Below, piece by piece: positions 54,330 through 64,000 of a stretch of 64,000 nucleotides of DNA. The notes under the pieces are model-generated. The model worked only from the letters and a program-made list of their open reading frames with translations. It did not search any database and was not told where the DNA came from. Source of the DNA: Sphaerulina vaccinii (lineage: Eukaryota > Ascomycota > Dothideomycetes > Mycosphaerellales > Mycosphaerellaceae); NCBI GenBank assembly GCA_022570795.1, contig JAKUDP010000001.1:3348001-3412000 (forward strand), read 5' to 3'. How positions within the stretch are numbered: the stretch's first letter is position 1; each line of letters starts with the position of its first letter. The translations under genes were made by a program, and so were the position numbers.

Positions 54330-56086
54330 CTACTCCTTACTATTCCTCTTCGCAGCACTCGCCGCAAATTCTCGCAAAGTCTTCGGAGCATCACCTCTAG
54401 GCATGTGCATTTCCACAAGCTGCAGCCCCTTGCCCTTCGCGAAAGCCTCATCTGTAAGAAGCTCCTCCAGCTCCGACCTCGAGCTGATCTTCCAGGACTT
54501 GACCCGATGTCCAGCTGCAGGTGTTGTCAGAATCTCAGCCATCTTGGAGTACTGCCACTGCGGGATGTCGTTGTAAGATGCATCCGGACCATGCACCCAG
54601 CGCTCGATTTCGTAGCCGTCATTTTCAATCACGAACATGGTAACATCCAGGTCATGGTGGATGATCGTAGAGAGTTCTTGGCAGGTGAGTTGGAAACTGC
54701 CATCGCCCTCGAAGCAGATCACTCGCTGTCCCTGTCCGCGCTCCTTTGCGTATAGCGCTGCACCTTGTGTGGCTCCAACACCATAGCCAATGCTGGACCA
54801 CAGGATCTGGTTAATTAGTGTGACATTTCGAGGTAGTCTAGTCTCCCAGGCTCCCACAAATGAAGTCCCAGCTTCTGTGACGAGAATGTCACCTTCTTGA
54901 AGAAAAGTCGAAAGTCGTGGCCATAGGTATCCATGAGTGATGAACTCTGACTCCACATCAACAGGCGTTGCTGGTGACATCCTTGGAATCTTGAAAGCGC
55001 CTGGGGACAATCTCGACACATTCAATGCTTGCTCCAGTCTCGGAACAAAAGATTTGAAGTACACCTTCTCAAACTTGGCATATCCGACTGCAACACAATC
55101 GTACTCGATGTCCACAGTATCCAGCTTACTGAACTGATATGTGAACCCAGCAGTGTTGAGATCCGACTGTATCGTACCGATCGTGATAACCAGATCGCTA
55201 CTCTCAAGCGCATGTGCGACGTCCGGATGAGACCCAGCTCCAGCATATACTCCAACAAAGTTCTCCAGATCTTCATCGACAGCGCCTTTGCCCATTGGTG
55301 CAACAAAGACTGGAAGTTTCGCTTTGCGTATGAGAGCATTGACTGCGGGTAAGATCCTCCGCCTTTGTGCAGCGCCGTCAACCAGGAAGACGGGTCTCTC
55401 GGCAGTGTAGAGCTTGTCCAGCACGATCTGTAACGCGAGATCTTCGGCTCCTTCATTGCTTGGGTGTGGTTTCGTATCGATAGGTGTATCGAGAAGGCTA
55501 GCGTCAACTCGCTTGTCAACCATATCTGTAGGAAGTTGAATGTGAACAGGCTGCGAGTCCTTGTAGCAGGTGACTAGAACGCGATCAATCTCTGCCGGTG
55601 CAGTGGCGGGATCTAGTAGATCAGTCTGTGCTATTGTGATTTCCTTGTGAATTCGTGCGAACACTCGAAAATCACCATTGCCGAGCTAATGCACGTCAGT
55701 GGGAGATGCGTTGGCGTAGAAGGCTGTACTCACAGTGTGGTGAAGCAGCATACCATTCTGCTGACTAGGTCTGCCTGGAGTACCACTGGCACTCTCTCCG
55801 CATATGAGCCCGCAATCGCGTTCACAGCCGACAGTTCTCCAACACCAAAGGTAGTGCAGAGAGCTCCCAGGCCATTGAGTCGAGCATACGCATCGGCAGC
55901 ATAGCCAGCGTTCAGCTCATTGCAGTTGCCTACCCATTGTACTCCACTGCTCTCAACAAAGTCCAGCAGTCGTAGGCTGAAGTCTCCAGGAAGACCATGG
56001 CATGCTGTACACCCGAGTTGTGCAAGCCTTGTGAAGAGGTATTCGGCAATGTTGACAGTACGCTCAGGTGACACAGAGTGCGGCAT
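54330..56086 (-). pseudogene. Pyruvate decarboxylase family gene with a frameshift
   Basis: ThDP-dependent 2-keto-acid decarboxylase gene: complement(join(54330..55685, 55734..56086)), one 48-bp intron. Exon 1 begins MPHSVSPERTVNIAEYLFTR and contains the Glu-bearing motif WVGNCNELNAGYAADAYARL. Exon 2 has the ThDP/Mg motif GDGSFQLTCQELSTIIHHDL plus NDGYEIER. Near 55785 the frame changes: the reading is AERVPVV in one frame, then GTPGRPSQQNGMLLHHT in another, leading directly into the intron and LGNGDFRVF. Compared with the family consensus, about 13 nt encoding part of VVHIVG are missing; with that length the exon would be exactly in phase (353+13 nt) and the protein about 573 residues. As read, the frame stops soon after, at 55728-55730. 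It may be a pseudogene or a sequence error. Pyruvate versus an aromatic keto acid as substrate cannot be told. Confidence 0.75.
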
Positions 56087-56591
56087 CGTGTTCTCGCTCT
56101 GATAATGTCAAAGCCGTGGGAAGTGATCGGGGAGTTGGGAGGCGTGGCTGGGTTGTGAAACTGGAGGTTACAATACCTACACGTGTGAGCTTGCGTGACC
56201 TTGTAAGCCATGCTTACAGCCTTCACTGCGGCATAGGGAAAATCTCTTCCCAACGCTGGTCATCGTTCACGAAGAGTGGATGAGTGAAGTCAGATATAGC
56301 TTAAGCCGAGCTATAGATCAACGGAGCTTCTCCGGAAGCTTGCGGTATACCGAAGACAGCCGATGGAAGCGGCTTTAGGAACTGATATTGTGGTTTGACT
56401 TGATTGCGTGCGTACGACGAGTGCGATAGTGATTGCTGCCGGTTAACCGATGTGTTCTTGCAGTTCAGGATCGTCTTATGGGTCTTGCTGCGTGTTATTG
56501 CTGTTACATATCTATATAGCCGTTATTCATTACATCTCGAAGCACCATTCTTACTTTTGTTCCTTGGCTGGACGGAATACTTCGCGCATCT
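56087..56591. other. Spacer between AKR and decarboxylase genes
   Basis: 505 bp holding the AKR 3' UTR and the decarboxylase promoter (both genes on -). No gene, repeat or RNA seen. Confidence 0.5.
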
Positions 56592-57846
56592 CTATTCGTG
56601 ACCAATTGGCTTGCCAGACTTCACGAAAGCCATTGGGGCAATAGCACCGAGCAGACCAGTGGCCTCGCCAGAAATATGCGGATCTGGTCCGATGAAGTTC
56701 GAGGGGAAGCCGGGCTCGAAGTCCAGGACGCTCTCAAGCTCATCGATCTGTTCCTGCGACAGCTTGATCTCCAGGGACTTGATGTTCTGTTGCAAGTGCT
56801 CGACTTTGCGTCCACCCTAAAGACAGAAGTCAATATTCGCATGTGAGGCCAATTAAAACGATACCACGTACCACGATGGGGAAGACATTCGGCGCCTTTG
56901 CCATCACATAAGCTAAGGCGACAGCAGTAGGCGATTCGAGACCATGCGCGTTAGCGACCTTTTCAAGTGCCTCAGACATCTTGGCCTCCTTCTCGTTCTG
57001 GCCTTGTCCAAGGATGCTGCGAAGACCTTCGTTGTTCTTCTTGCGCTCCTCGAGCTGCTTCTTCGTCTGGAACTTGCCTCCACCGATGGCGTCCCAGGGA
57101 GCGAGAGCCATGCCATAATGACGAGCCATGGGCAATATGTCACGCTCGAAATCACGCAACATGATGTTCCACCTTCCCTGGTAGATGGAGAACTGAGTCT
57201 TTCCGTGTGACTTGGCGTACTCGTTGGCTGCGGACACGATCCAGGCTGGAGTATCAGAGATTCCGAGGTAGAGAACCTTGCCGGACTTGACCACGGCGTC
57301 GAGCGAGTCCATTACCTCTACACATCATTAGTGGCATACATCAAGGAAGACAAGGGACCCCATACCTTCAATGCCGGTCGTCCAGTCCCACCAGTGCAAG
57401 TATAGAATGTCGATGTAATCGGTCTTGAGCTTAGCCAAGCTGTCCCTCAAGCTCACATGAAGCGACCTCTTGTGGTTACCTGCCTGGTTGACAGTCTTGC
57501 CCTTACCAACCTTCTCGAGCTTGTAGTTGCTGGTGAACTTGGTGGCAATGACCATGTAGTCACGGTTCTGCTTCTTCGCCATCCATTCGCCAATCCACTC
57601 CTCAGACTGCTCGTTCTGGTAGTTGTTGGCTGTGTCAATGAAGTTGCCTCCGGCTTCCTCAAATGCATCGAGCAGCTTGAAGGAGTCTTCCTTGCTCATG
57701 CTGCCCATGAACTCGTTCCACGCATCTCCAATGCTCATGGCCCCAAGCTGGAGTGGCGAAACTCGGACTCCAGCTGTGGAGGACAGCACTCTGTAGCGAC
57801 CCAAAGCTGTGGGCGGTGCTGGTGCTGGCTCGAACATGGCAGACAT
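56592..57846 (-). CDS. Aldo-keto reductase (aryl-alcohol dehydrogenase / norsolorinic reductase-like)
   Basis: NADPH-dependent oxidoreductase of the AKR9-type fungal group. The model is complement(join(56592..56816, 56872..57317, 57366..57846)), 383 residues, introns 48 and 55 bp. The catalytic tetrad is present: Asp71 and Tyr76 (FIDTANNYQ), Lys103 (IATKFTS), His151 (LYLHWWDW). Other group marks are SIYQGRWNIMLRDFERDILP, APWDAIGGGKFQ and PIVGGRKVEHL, the last joined across intron 2 exactly in phase. There is no targeting peptide. Members act on aryl aldehydes or appear in polyketide clusters (norsolorinic acid reductase), but no polyketide synthase lies in this window, so a stand-alone detoxification or aryl-aldehyde role is more likely. 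Confidence 0.92.
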
Positions 57847-58419
57847 GATTGCGGTGTTGTGGGTGGTAAGTGGTCGTTGTTGTTGGAAGGCCTGTTGTTC
57901 GTGGTATTGTCTGTAGGGAGTAGTTAAGGAAGGAGCGTTATTATACTTCTACATCTGGTGCCATTGGCAAACAGACAGCAAGAGCCGCCTCGGTCATAGA
58001 GAAGTTAAAAACATCTAAACTCCGTCATTTTCATGCTTGATGTCACTCTTCTTCCAAGCACGCGTTTAGGCGGTCGAATGCGGCCGCAAATGCTTTGTCC
58101 CACGTGCTAGTCTTGAAGCCTTGTGGAATGCAGGACTTAGCGTACACCCGTAGGTAAGACATCGGCATGTCTGTCATCGAGGGCTATTCTGACAAGGGCA
58201 CATCAAGGTAGAATGTAAGAGGTGGTGTATAGCGTTGTAAGAAGGACGATGGGGCATGTTATGCAGGGAAGTTCGTCAGAAATGATGGGGCCGCAGTACT
58301 GTATTGGCCAAACTTCTTATGGCTTAGTCTGGGCTGTCTCATGGCCTCAGACCGCCTTGTCGAGCTTCAGTCGAGCTTCTATCATTGCAAGCAATATCAA
58401 CTTTTCTTATAGATCTGTC
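57847..58419. other. Spacer between AKR promoter and GH31 3' end
   Basis: 573 bp with the AKR upstream region and the GH31 3' UTR. It contains a NotI-like GCGGCCGC at about 58081. No gene or repeat seen. Confidence 0.5.
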
Positions 58420-61400
58420 CTAGACCCGTACCACCAGCTCACCGTCGAGCGGCTCGTTGATCTGCACAGTCGTGACTCCATGTCCAACATCATGCGAGTA
58501 CTCCTCATCCTTGCACGTCCTCTCCTTCGCATGTGCCTTCTTGTACGAAGGTGCCTTACCTCCAGCCGAGCCACCCAGGACTGTCACAGACGCGAGGAGT
58601 GCATCAGTCGTGTATCCGAACGTGCCACTGATGACGAGCTTGCCATGCTCGTACTCAAAGCTGATTTCAGAGGTACAAGCTTGCACCAAGCTATCACCAT
58701 CATCGAGGTAGAGTGAGCCGCTCGCCTTGCCATCGCGCCCTGGAGCGACAATGATCTCGAATGGTGACATCCTCGTCTCGGTGGTAGTATACCCAGACTG
58801 CTTGCGGACAGGCAAGATGCTTCCGCCGCGAACATGTATCGGTATCTCAGTGAAGGCGATGTTTGTGAGGTTGACAGTCTTGCCTTGACCCTCCACAATG
58901 TCCCAAGTGCCCCACTTGTAGAAGCGATCATTCGGGAAGTAAGCTGTGACGCTAGTAGCATTCTCCTCAGTGACAGGTGATATGAGCAAAGCATCTCCGT
59001 AGAAGAACTGCAGCTGATTGCCGAAGGTCTTCTCATCAGCAGGATAGGCGAACCACAGTGGGCTGATCACTGGCGTGCCATCAACTGTTTGTCGATGAAA
59101 GCCAGTATAGATGTAGTCAAGCAGGCGGTATCTGATGTCGAGAGCGTTGCGAGCTGCTTCGGCGACAGTGTCCCACAGATAGAACTCCTGTGGGATCGAC
59201 GTGTCGCCATTGTGGTTCCTCATGAAGGTGTAGAATGCTCCGAGCGTGACCCAACGAGCACAAAGTGTCTCCGTTGTGTTGGCTCCGAAGCCGCACACAT
59301 CACTACCGACCATAGGGATCTGGAAGAGTGTGGCGAAGTTGAGCATTCCTTGGATCGAGTTTCTGTACTGAGCCCACGTGCTAAGATTGTCACCAAGCCA
59401 CTTACCAACACTTCGGCCAGCACCTGCAAAGGTGGACCGGGTGATCACAAGTGGTCGCCTCTCTGGCCTGCGCGCTAGCATGGCAATGCGGGAGGCTTCG
59501 CTCATCTGACTACCATAGAGATTGTGAACGTCAAGCTCCACATGGCCATCATAGTGGACGATGTCGGTATCGAGCGTGAAGTTGGATAACCCTCCGACTG
59601 CCTCAAAAGTGTTCGCGTTATCGATCTGGTACGGTGGTGCCAAGAAGTTCCTCTGAGGATAGCCAATGAGCTCGGCTCCCGAAGGTGAAGTGAGTGCCTG
59701 ACGCTTGGCAAGCTGGACGGTGCTCTTCTTGGTGGTAGCCGAACGCTTCTTCTTGTCAGCGGCCTCATTCGGATTCGAGTCAGCTGCCAGCCACTAGAAG
59801 AACAATAAAGTCAGTAAAACATCCCCAATTCTTCACCTCTGATCTGAAGAACTTACAGGTGGCGCATAAGCATAGTCGTCAGCCGGGTAGTCTTGAGCAC
59901 CCGGTTGGAATGCTGCAGGGAAGCCTGGAATCGGTCGTGGTTGAGAGCGAAGTGCTGGACGAGCGGGAGGAAACCCGCGCTCCTCCTATAGATGCAGAAA
60001 AAGAAGGTAAGCAAGTATCTCTGCAAAGCGCGGCTGTGTCTCAGCAGATGTGTCTCCGAGCTTGTTGCCTTGGCAGGCTCAAGCTCAATGAGACATGGGA
60101 AAGAGGGAATGCTTTTGGCCTACTACTGCTTACCTGAGTCTCTTCCGGGTTGTCTCCATACAAGTTGAAGTTTGCAGCCTCATTCATGTCAATCCAAAGC
60201 CCATCGATGTCAACTCCAGTAGCAGGATCGAAGAAGCTGGCAAACTCATCATTCCACCAGCTTTGTACTTCGGGATGAAACCAGTCTGGGAATGCTGTCA
60301 CACCAGGCCAGACCACTCCCTTGTAGATGGTACCATTCTTGTAGACGAAGTAGCCTTTGTCTCTAGGTGTAGTGAATGAGGTGTAAGTTAAATTGTCATA
60401 CTTTTGCTCCTGGTATGCAACTGCCGGATCTACCATGACAATGTAATGCTGGTCATGCTCGTGCAAATAGTCGACAATGTCTCGGACGCGAGGAATCGGG
60501 AATCGGTCTGGATCCGTGGTCATGATGAAACGCTCATACATGTAATCGATGTCGGTCCACATTGTCTCGAGCGGTATCTTCGCAGCCGAGTAGTTTGCAA
60601 CGACTTCAGCAACGCCATAGAAGTCTCGGTAGCCATAACGGCACTGATGTAGACCAAACGACCAATATGGGACCTCAGCAGGCAAGCCTGCAATCTCAGC
60701 ATACTGCTTGCTGACTTCGGTTGGTGTAGGTCCTGCAACGAAGAACAGATCAAGAATGCCAGACATCAAGTTGTACTCCAGGTATTGCTTGCCACTTGCA
60801 TCTTTGTCGATCTTGACATCCATACCTGAGCTCGAGTGAAGGTAGACTCCGTGTGTGCCATTGACTCCCCTGTGGTCAAAGTAGATTGGGTGGTTGCCGT
60901 ACAGATTCGTTCCCTCTGGGATACCATAGCTGTCTCGGGACCACAGTGTGCGGGTATAATTCGTAGTATTCAGTTGGAAGTTGTCCGAATGCTCTCCTAG
61001 ACCATAAAGGTTCGGGTGAACCGGCAACGCCGTGCGTAGTCGCAGATACTCATCCTGGAAGATCAGGGACTCGGCAGATGAGTCGAAAAGTACTTCGTTG
61101 TTCGCCTTTCTGATAATTTGGAAACTGAATGGTGTCTCTTGGTAGGCGAATTCGAGTTCAGCATCATCTGGTGATACTGAGCTGTTACTTGGAGGATATG
61201 GAAATACTGATTCGGGCACCGTATAGGCAATTGCAGGATCGTCTTGGAGTTTTACATGGAGTCGCTTCGCTACCAGATGTTAGCCACTGCAGCAGAGCTT
61301 GAAGATGAAAAGTATTACCGGTATCATAATTTACCATGAGCTTCAGACTTTGTATGTCTGATCCATAGCTGTTGCAAGCTGGTCCCGCCAGAGATAGATC

Positions 61401-61544
61401 GGCAGTAAGTCCTGTGGTTGAAGTCTGAACGTTCTTCGCAGAGTATCCTGGACAAGTTGTGCCATTGGCTTGCCGTGGGACTAATGCTCTGCCTGAAACT
61501 GCGACTGCTAGGGCAGCTCCTGTTATAGCGACAGCGCCCAACAT
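58420..61544 (-). CDS. Secreted GH31 alpha-glucosidase
   Basis: Extracellular glycoside hydrolase releasing glucose from maltose and starch fragments. The model is complement(join(58420..59793, 59857..59985, 60134..61269, 61319..61544)), 954 residues, with introns of 49, 148 and 63 bp, all in phase. The N-terminus MLGAVAITGAALAVAVSGRA is a signal peptide, followed by a likely propeptide site, LVPR. The nucleophile is Asp436 (DGLWIDMNEAANF) and the acid/base is about Asp632 (STFAGAGRSVGKWLGDN). Between them is a Pro-rich insert (PARPALRSQPRPIPGFP), usual in fungal members. Several NxT/S sites suit secretion. I prefer the Met at 61544 because a TATATAA lies at 61594-61600, too close to the earlier Met (61589) for a transcript start before it. 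Confidence 0.93.
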
Positions 61545-61593
61545 GATGCTCAGAGAGTGCTGCCTCCATAACTGTTGCGGATGGCGCATTGTG

Positions 61594-61600
61594 TTATATA
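61594..61600 (-). promoter_or_regulatory. TATA box of the GH31 gene (TATATAA)
   Basis: TATATAA on the minus strand, about 50 bp before the preferred start codon at 61544. It fits a TATA-driven, inducible secreted-enzyme gene and argues against starting translation at 61589. Confidence 0.5.
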
Positions 61601-62127
61601 CTGCTCGTGGCACTTCCATAAACCCACCTGAATGGCAGCCAAGCACGGCTTGTGCTGAAGCATGTACACACAGCGCGTCGCTGGTACTGTCACCTAAGCA
61701 TGATAATAAGCCCGTACAGTCTGTATGTGGGCAGATCTGCACTTGCGCCCAGGTTTTTCTCATGCAAATATGGAGAATATGAATGTGTCGGATGCATATC
61801 TCCACACAAATTGTTGGTGTTGACGTCGAAGGCGGCTCTCTTGGCGACGTTGAGTTTCTGGGCAAGAAGCGATGTCGCGGAAACACCCCGCAATCGGACG
61901 TATTCTCGGTCGTCCAGGTTGTACAATATACCAAATACGATGCCATGTCAGCAAACAGGAAGCCGACGAACCATGAACGTCGTAGCAAGGATCCCGAGCT
62001 CGAATGAGCTGTTGGACAAAGGTTACCGTTAGTGTCCACAAGCGGTAAGCAGTCTGTAGTCTGAGCGGCAGACAGGCACCAATTGTTGTAAACTGTCGAT
62101 ATGCTTCAGTACTGTTGAGAAACAGGC
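61601..62127. other. GH31 upstream region
   Basis: About 530 bp between the GH31 TATA box and the MTC6 3' end. It should contain the GH31 regulatory sites and the MTC6 3' UTR. Open frames here are short shadows. Confidence 0.5.
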
Positions 62128-64000
62128 TTAAGATGGCACGCCCTCGTAGTCCCAGCCATCTTCGCCTCGTCTTCGCCTACGCTTCGATGTTTGCCTGTTA
62201 CCCGCACATTTCACCAATATCGTCAGTGCAGTGAGCACGAATACGATTACACCTCCAACAACAGGCACAACAATCCTGCGGCTCTGTTGTTCTTGCTGAC
62301 CTGAGTACGGACATGTCGTGTTTTGACCTACAACCCAGCATGAATTGACATCCAGATCGTTAAAGTTGAGCCAGAGCATTTCGTCAAGGCCATCGTCGTT
62401 GGATCCAGCTTTGTAATCTCGCCAGGCCGCTACCAAGTAGGTGTTCTCTAGTGCAGTCCTTGGGACATCGAACGTCTGATCGTCGTCGCAAGCCAGGTCG
62501 ACGCGATCGTACGGCACCATAGCATCACTGATTGTCCATTCGTAGGGTTGGCTCCCAACCCGGCAAGCGCCATGTCGAGACTCACCACAGTCTAATGCAC
62601 GCCAATTGCCAGATGTAGAGTTCAGTGCTGCGCATTGGAAATCGCTGAGATCTGGTCGTCGGCTTGTGTTCACTGGCTGCCCAGCCATCCAGGACCACAC
62701 GGTACTTTGTGCAAAAGTAAGATAGGGCCGAAAATCTTGATCGGCGGAGACATTCTCCAGTGTAGCATTCAGGATGGGCGATATTCCACAAGCAGTTAAG
62801 TTGCGTGCCTGGGTCAGATATGTAGGTACCTCTTCCGCACTAATACTGAGCCCACTCCCTAAGGTCGAACTTGCCCAGGATGAGTTCACGTTTGCTATAC
62901 TGGTTTCCGCGGCGTTGAAGAAGCAGCCTGTGGCGATGTCGCCATTGCTTGCGAACGTCACATTGGTGTTCGAATCCAAATACTCAGGCGGGAAAATAGT
63001 CGACTCGTCTCCGGAAATGTTGTAGGCAGACATTTGAGGATCGATGTCACCGAAACCGACTGTGAGACGTGTAGAGACACCAGGAAGCTCTACAAAGGAC
63101 TCACTGGGCCAACCGTCAGGAGAAGACAGCGTATTGCCATCGCGCGCGATTTCGAGGTATGACGAGAATGTCTGCGATGCACCATACATTGCGAACCAGC
63201 TTCCGCTTCGATTCAGATCATCTCTCTGGTTCAGCAGAGCACTCGGGGTGTAGAGATATGCTGACGCGTTTCTCGCAAGCTCGGCGCTCAAGAGTGTGTC
63301 TCCCTGTGGTAGATCATTCCTATTAGGTGCTTGAGCAGGGCCACTTGGATCTGAAGCAGCTGCAGCTGCATGCACGTTGAGTATGAGGGTCACAGTCATG
63401 GCACCAATATCAGTGTCCGTACTCGCCTACGTGCAACGTCAGCTCCTTATTAGCTCACATTGTTCCACCGGACCTTTTCAGGCTCTGAAACATACCATAT
63501 GTGCTGAAAGGATATTGACAAGCAATGTCCAATCGGTTGATTTCGTGCAAGAATAAGGTCCAGCCTGGATCACAGTACCTCCAGTGACATTGGAGTCCGA
63601 AGGCTGAGAGCTACCGACCACAGAAGTGGTAGCAGGGCCTGCTGCTAGAGTGGCCGTTGTCACCACGCTGGTCGATGCAGTTACAGTCGTTGCCGCAGCG
63701 CTGGTCTCCGAAAGTGTCGCATCTTGTCTTTTCTCGACAGAGGTGGAAGTCGCCACGCTTGTACTCGTCGTGAGGACTTCACTCGCGCCTCCCAGTTCCA
63801 CTGGACAAAGACTCCATACAGATCGTGATGCATCCCAGAACACGTCGGCCTGGAGTCTTCGATATCCACTGACTAGTAGATTGGAGATGCATTTCGCCGC
63901 GGCTGTCTCCTCGTACGACCCATTGCCGAAGCACGCCGCTTGGAGGACGACACCAGGGTGCGTTACATAGTTGATGGGCACCCGCAGTGACAGGTCACGT
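62128..64000 (-). CDS. MTC6: Maintenance of telomere capping protein 6 (Mtc6), 5' truncated by window edge
   Basis: Fungal type-I membrane glycoprotein family Mtc6; yeast mutants interact with cdc13 telomere-capping mutants. The visible part is complement(join(62128..63426, 63496..64000)), about 600 residues; the signal peptide and first residues lie beyond position 64000. The family N-terminus is present (RVPINYVTHPGVVLQAACFG; AAKCISNLLVSGYRRLQADV), then a Thr/Ser/Val-rich stretch. The conserved ectodomain follows (MSAYNISGDESTIFPPEYLD; CGISPILNATLENVSADQD), with many NxT/S glycosylation sites. A single membrane helix near the C-terminus (IVVPVVGGVIVFVLTALTIL) precedes a short basic tail (SKRRRRRGED). 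One 69-bp phase-0 intron. It acts in the endomembrane system, so the telomere link is genetic rather than direct. Confidence 0.9.

Noticed and set aside
55686..55790. Extra intron rescuing the decarboxylase frame
   Set aside because: The only phase-correct GT-AG candidate I found (71 nt) deletes a conserved part of the ThDP-binding domain; a 40-nt candidate is in the wrong phase and too short.
54330..61544. Secondary-metabolite cluster built on the decarboxylase, aldo-keto reductase and glucosidase
   Set aside because: No polyketide synthase, peptide synthetase, terpene cyclase, P450 or cluster regulator is present; the neighbours are ordinary metabolism genes.
1..64000. CRISPR array, prophage, transposon or integrated virus
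   Set aside because: No regular spaced repeats, terminal repeats, transposase, reverse-transcriptase or viral protein motifs were seen on either strand.

Overview
The window is chromosomal DNA of a filamentous ascomycete (Pezizomycotina). The signs are short GT-AG introns of about 48-70 bp (one of 148 bp, one of 122 bp), often with CTAAC/CTAAT-type branch sites, and fungal-only families: a Pth11-like CFEM receptor, MTC6, CHZ1, single-chain NADH-glutamate synthase and F-box-like LPxELR proteins. A Dothideomycete of the Mycosphaerellales type is my inference from protein style; no marker proves it. I see no plasmid, CRISPR array, complete transposon or rRNA, and found no tRNA by eye.

Layout, left to right. 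1-13 kb: the 3' part of an amino-acid permease gene (+), a five-repeat cysteine-rich protein of unknown function (+), a same-strand pair of an alpha/beta hydrolase and a DHCR24-like FAD oxidoreductase (-), then three low-recognition genes. 13-26 kb: CTF4/mcl1 (-) and CHZ1 (+) share a 289-bp divergent promoter; after a 2.5-kb gene-poor stretch comes GLT1 (+), 2138 residues in four exons. 26-41 kb: a CFEM/Pth11-like receptor (-), a cytosolic HSP70 with a perfect heat shock element (-), a candidate small coiled-coil gene (-), an EMI1-like twin Cx9C protein (-), a GNAT gene interrupted by an in-frame TGA (+), a small protein with a triple LERHxS motif (+), and a serine-rich disordered protein (-). 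43-53 kb: SEC7 (-, one 2005-codon exon) and LAT1/PDC-E2 (+) are divergent; an F-box-like protein follows. 54-64 kb: a pyruvate decarboxylase family gene with a frameshift (-), an aldo-keto reductase (-), a secreted GH31 alpha-glucosidase (-), and MTC6 (-, cut by the right edge).

Most genes are unrelated housekeeping genes, so this is ordinary core chromosome and not a biosynthetic or defence island. Possible functional links are local: CTF4 with CHZ1 (replication and chromatin), and the hydrolase with the sterol-reductase-like oxidoreductase. The points most worth following are the five-fold putative zinc-ribbon repeat protein, two apparently broken enzyme genes (GNAT and PDC), the frame-restoring 7-nt microexon of CHZ1, and the triple LERHxS protein. 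Exon joins were derived by hand from splice signals and protein continuity; no database search was run.
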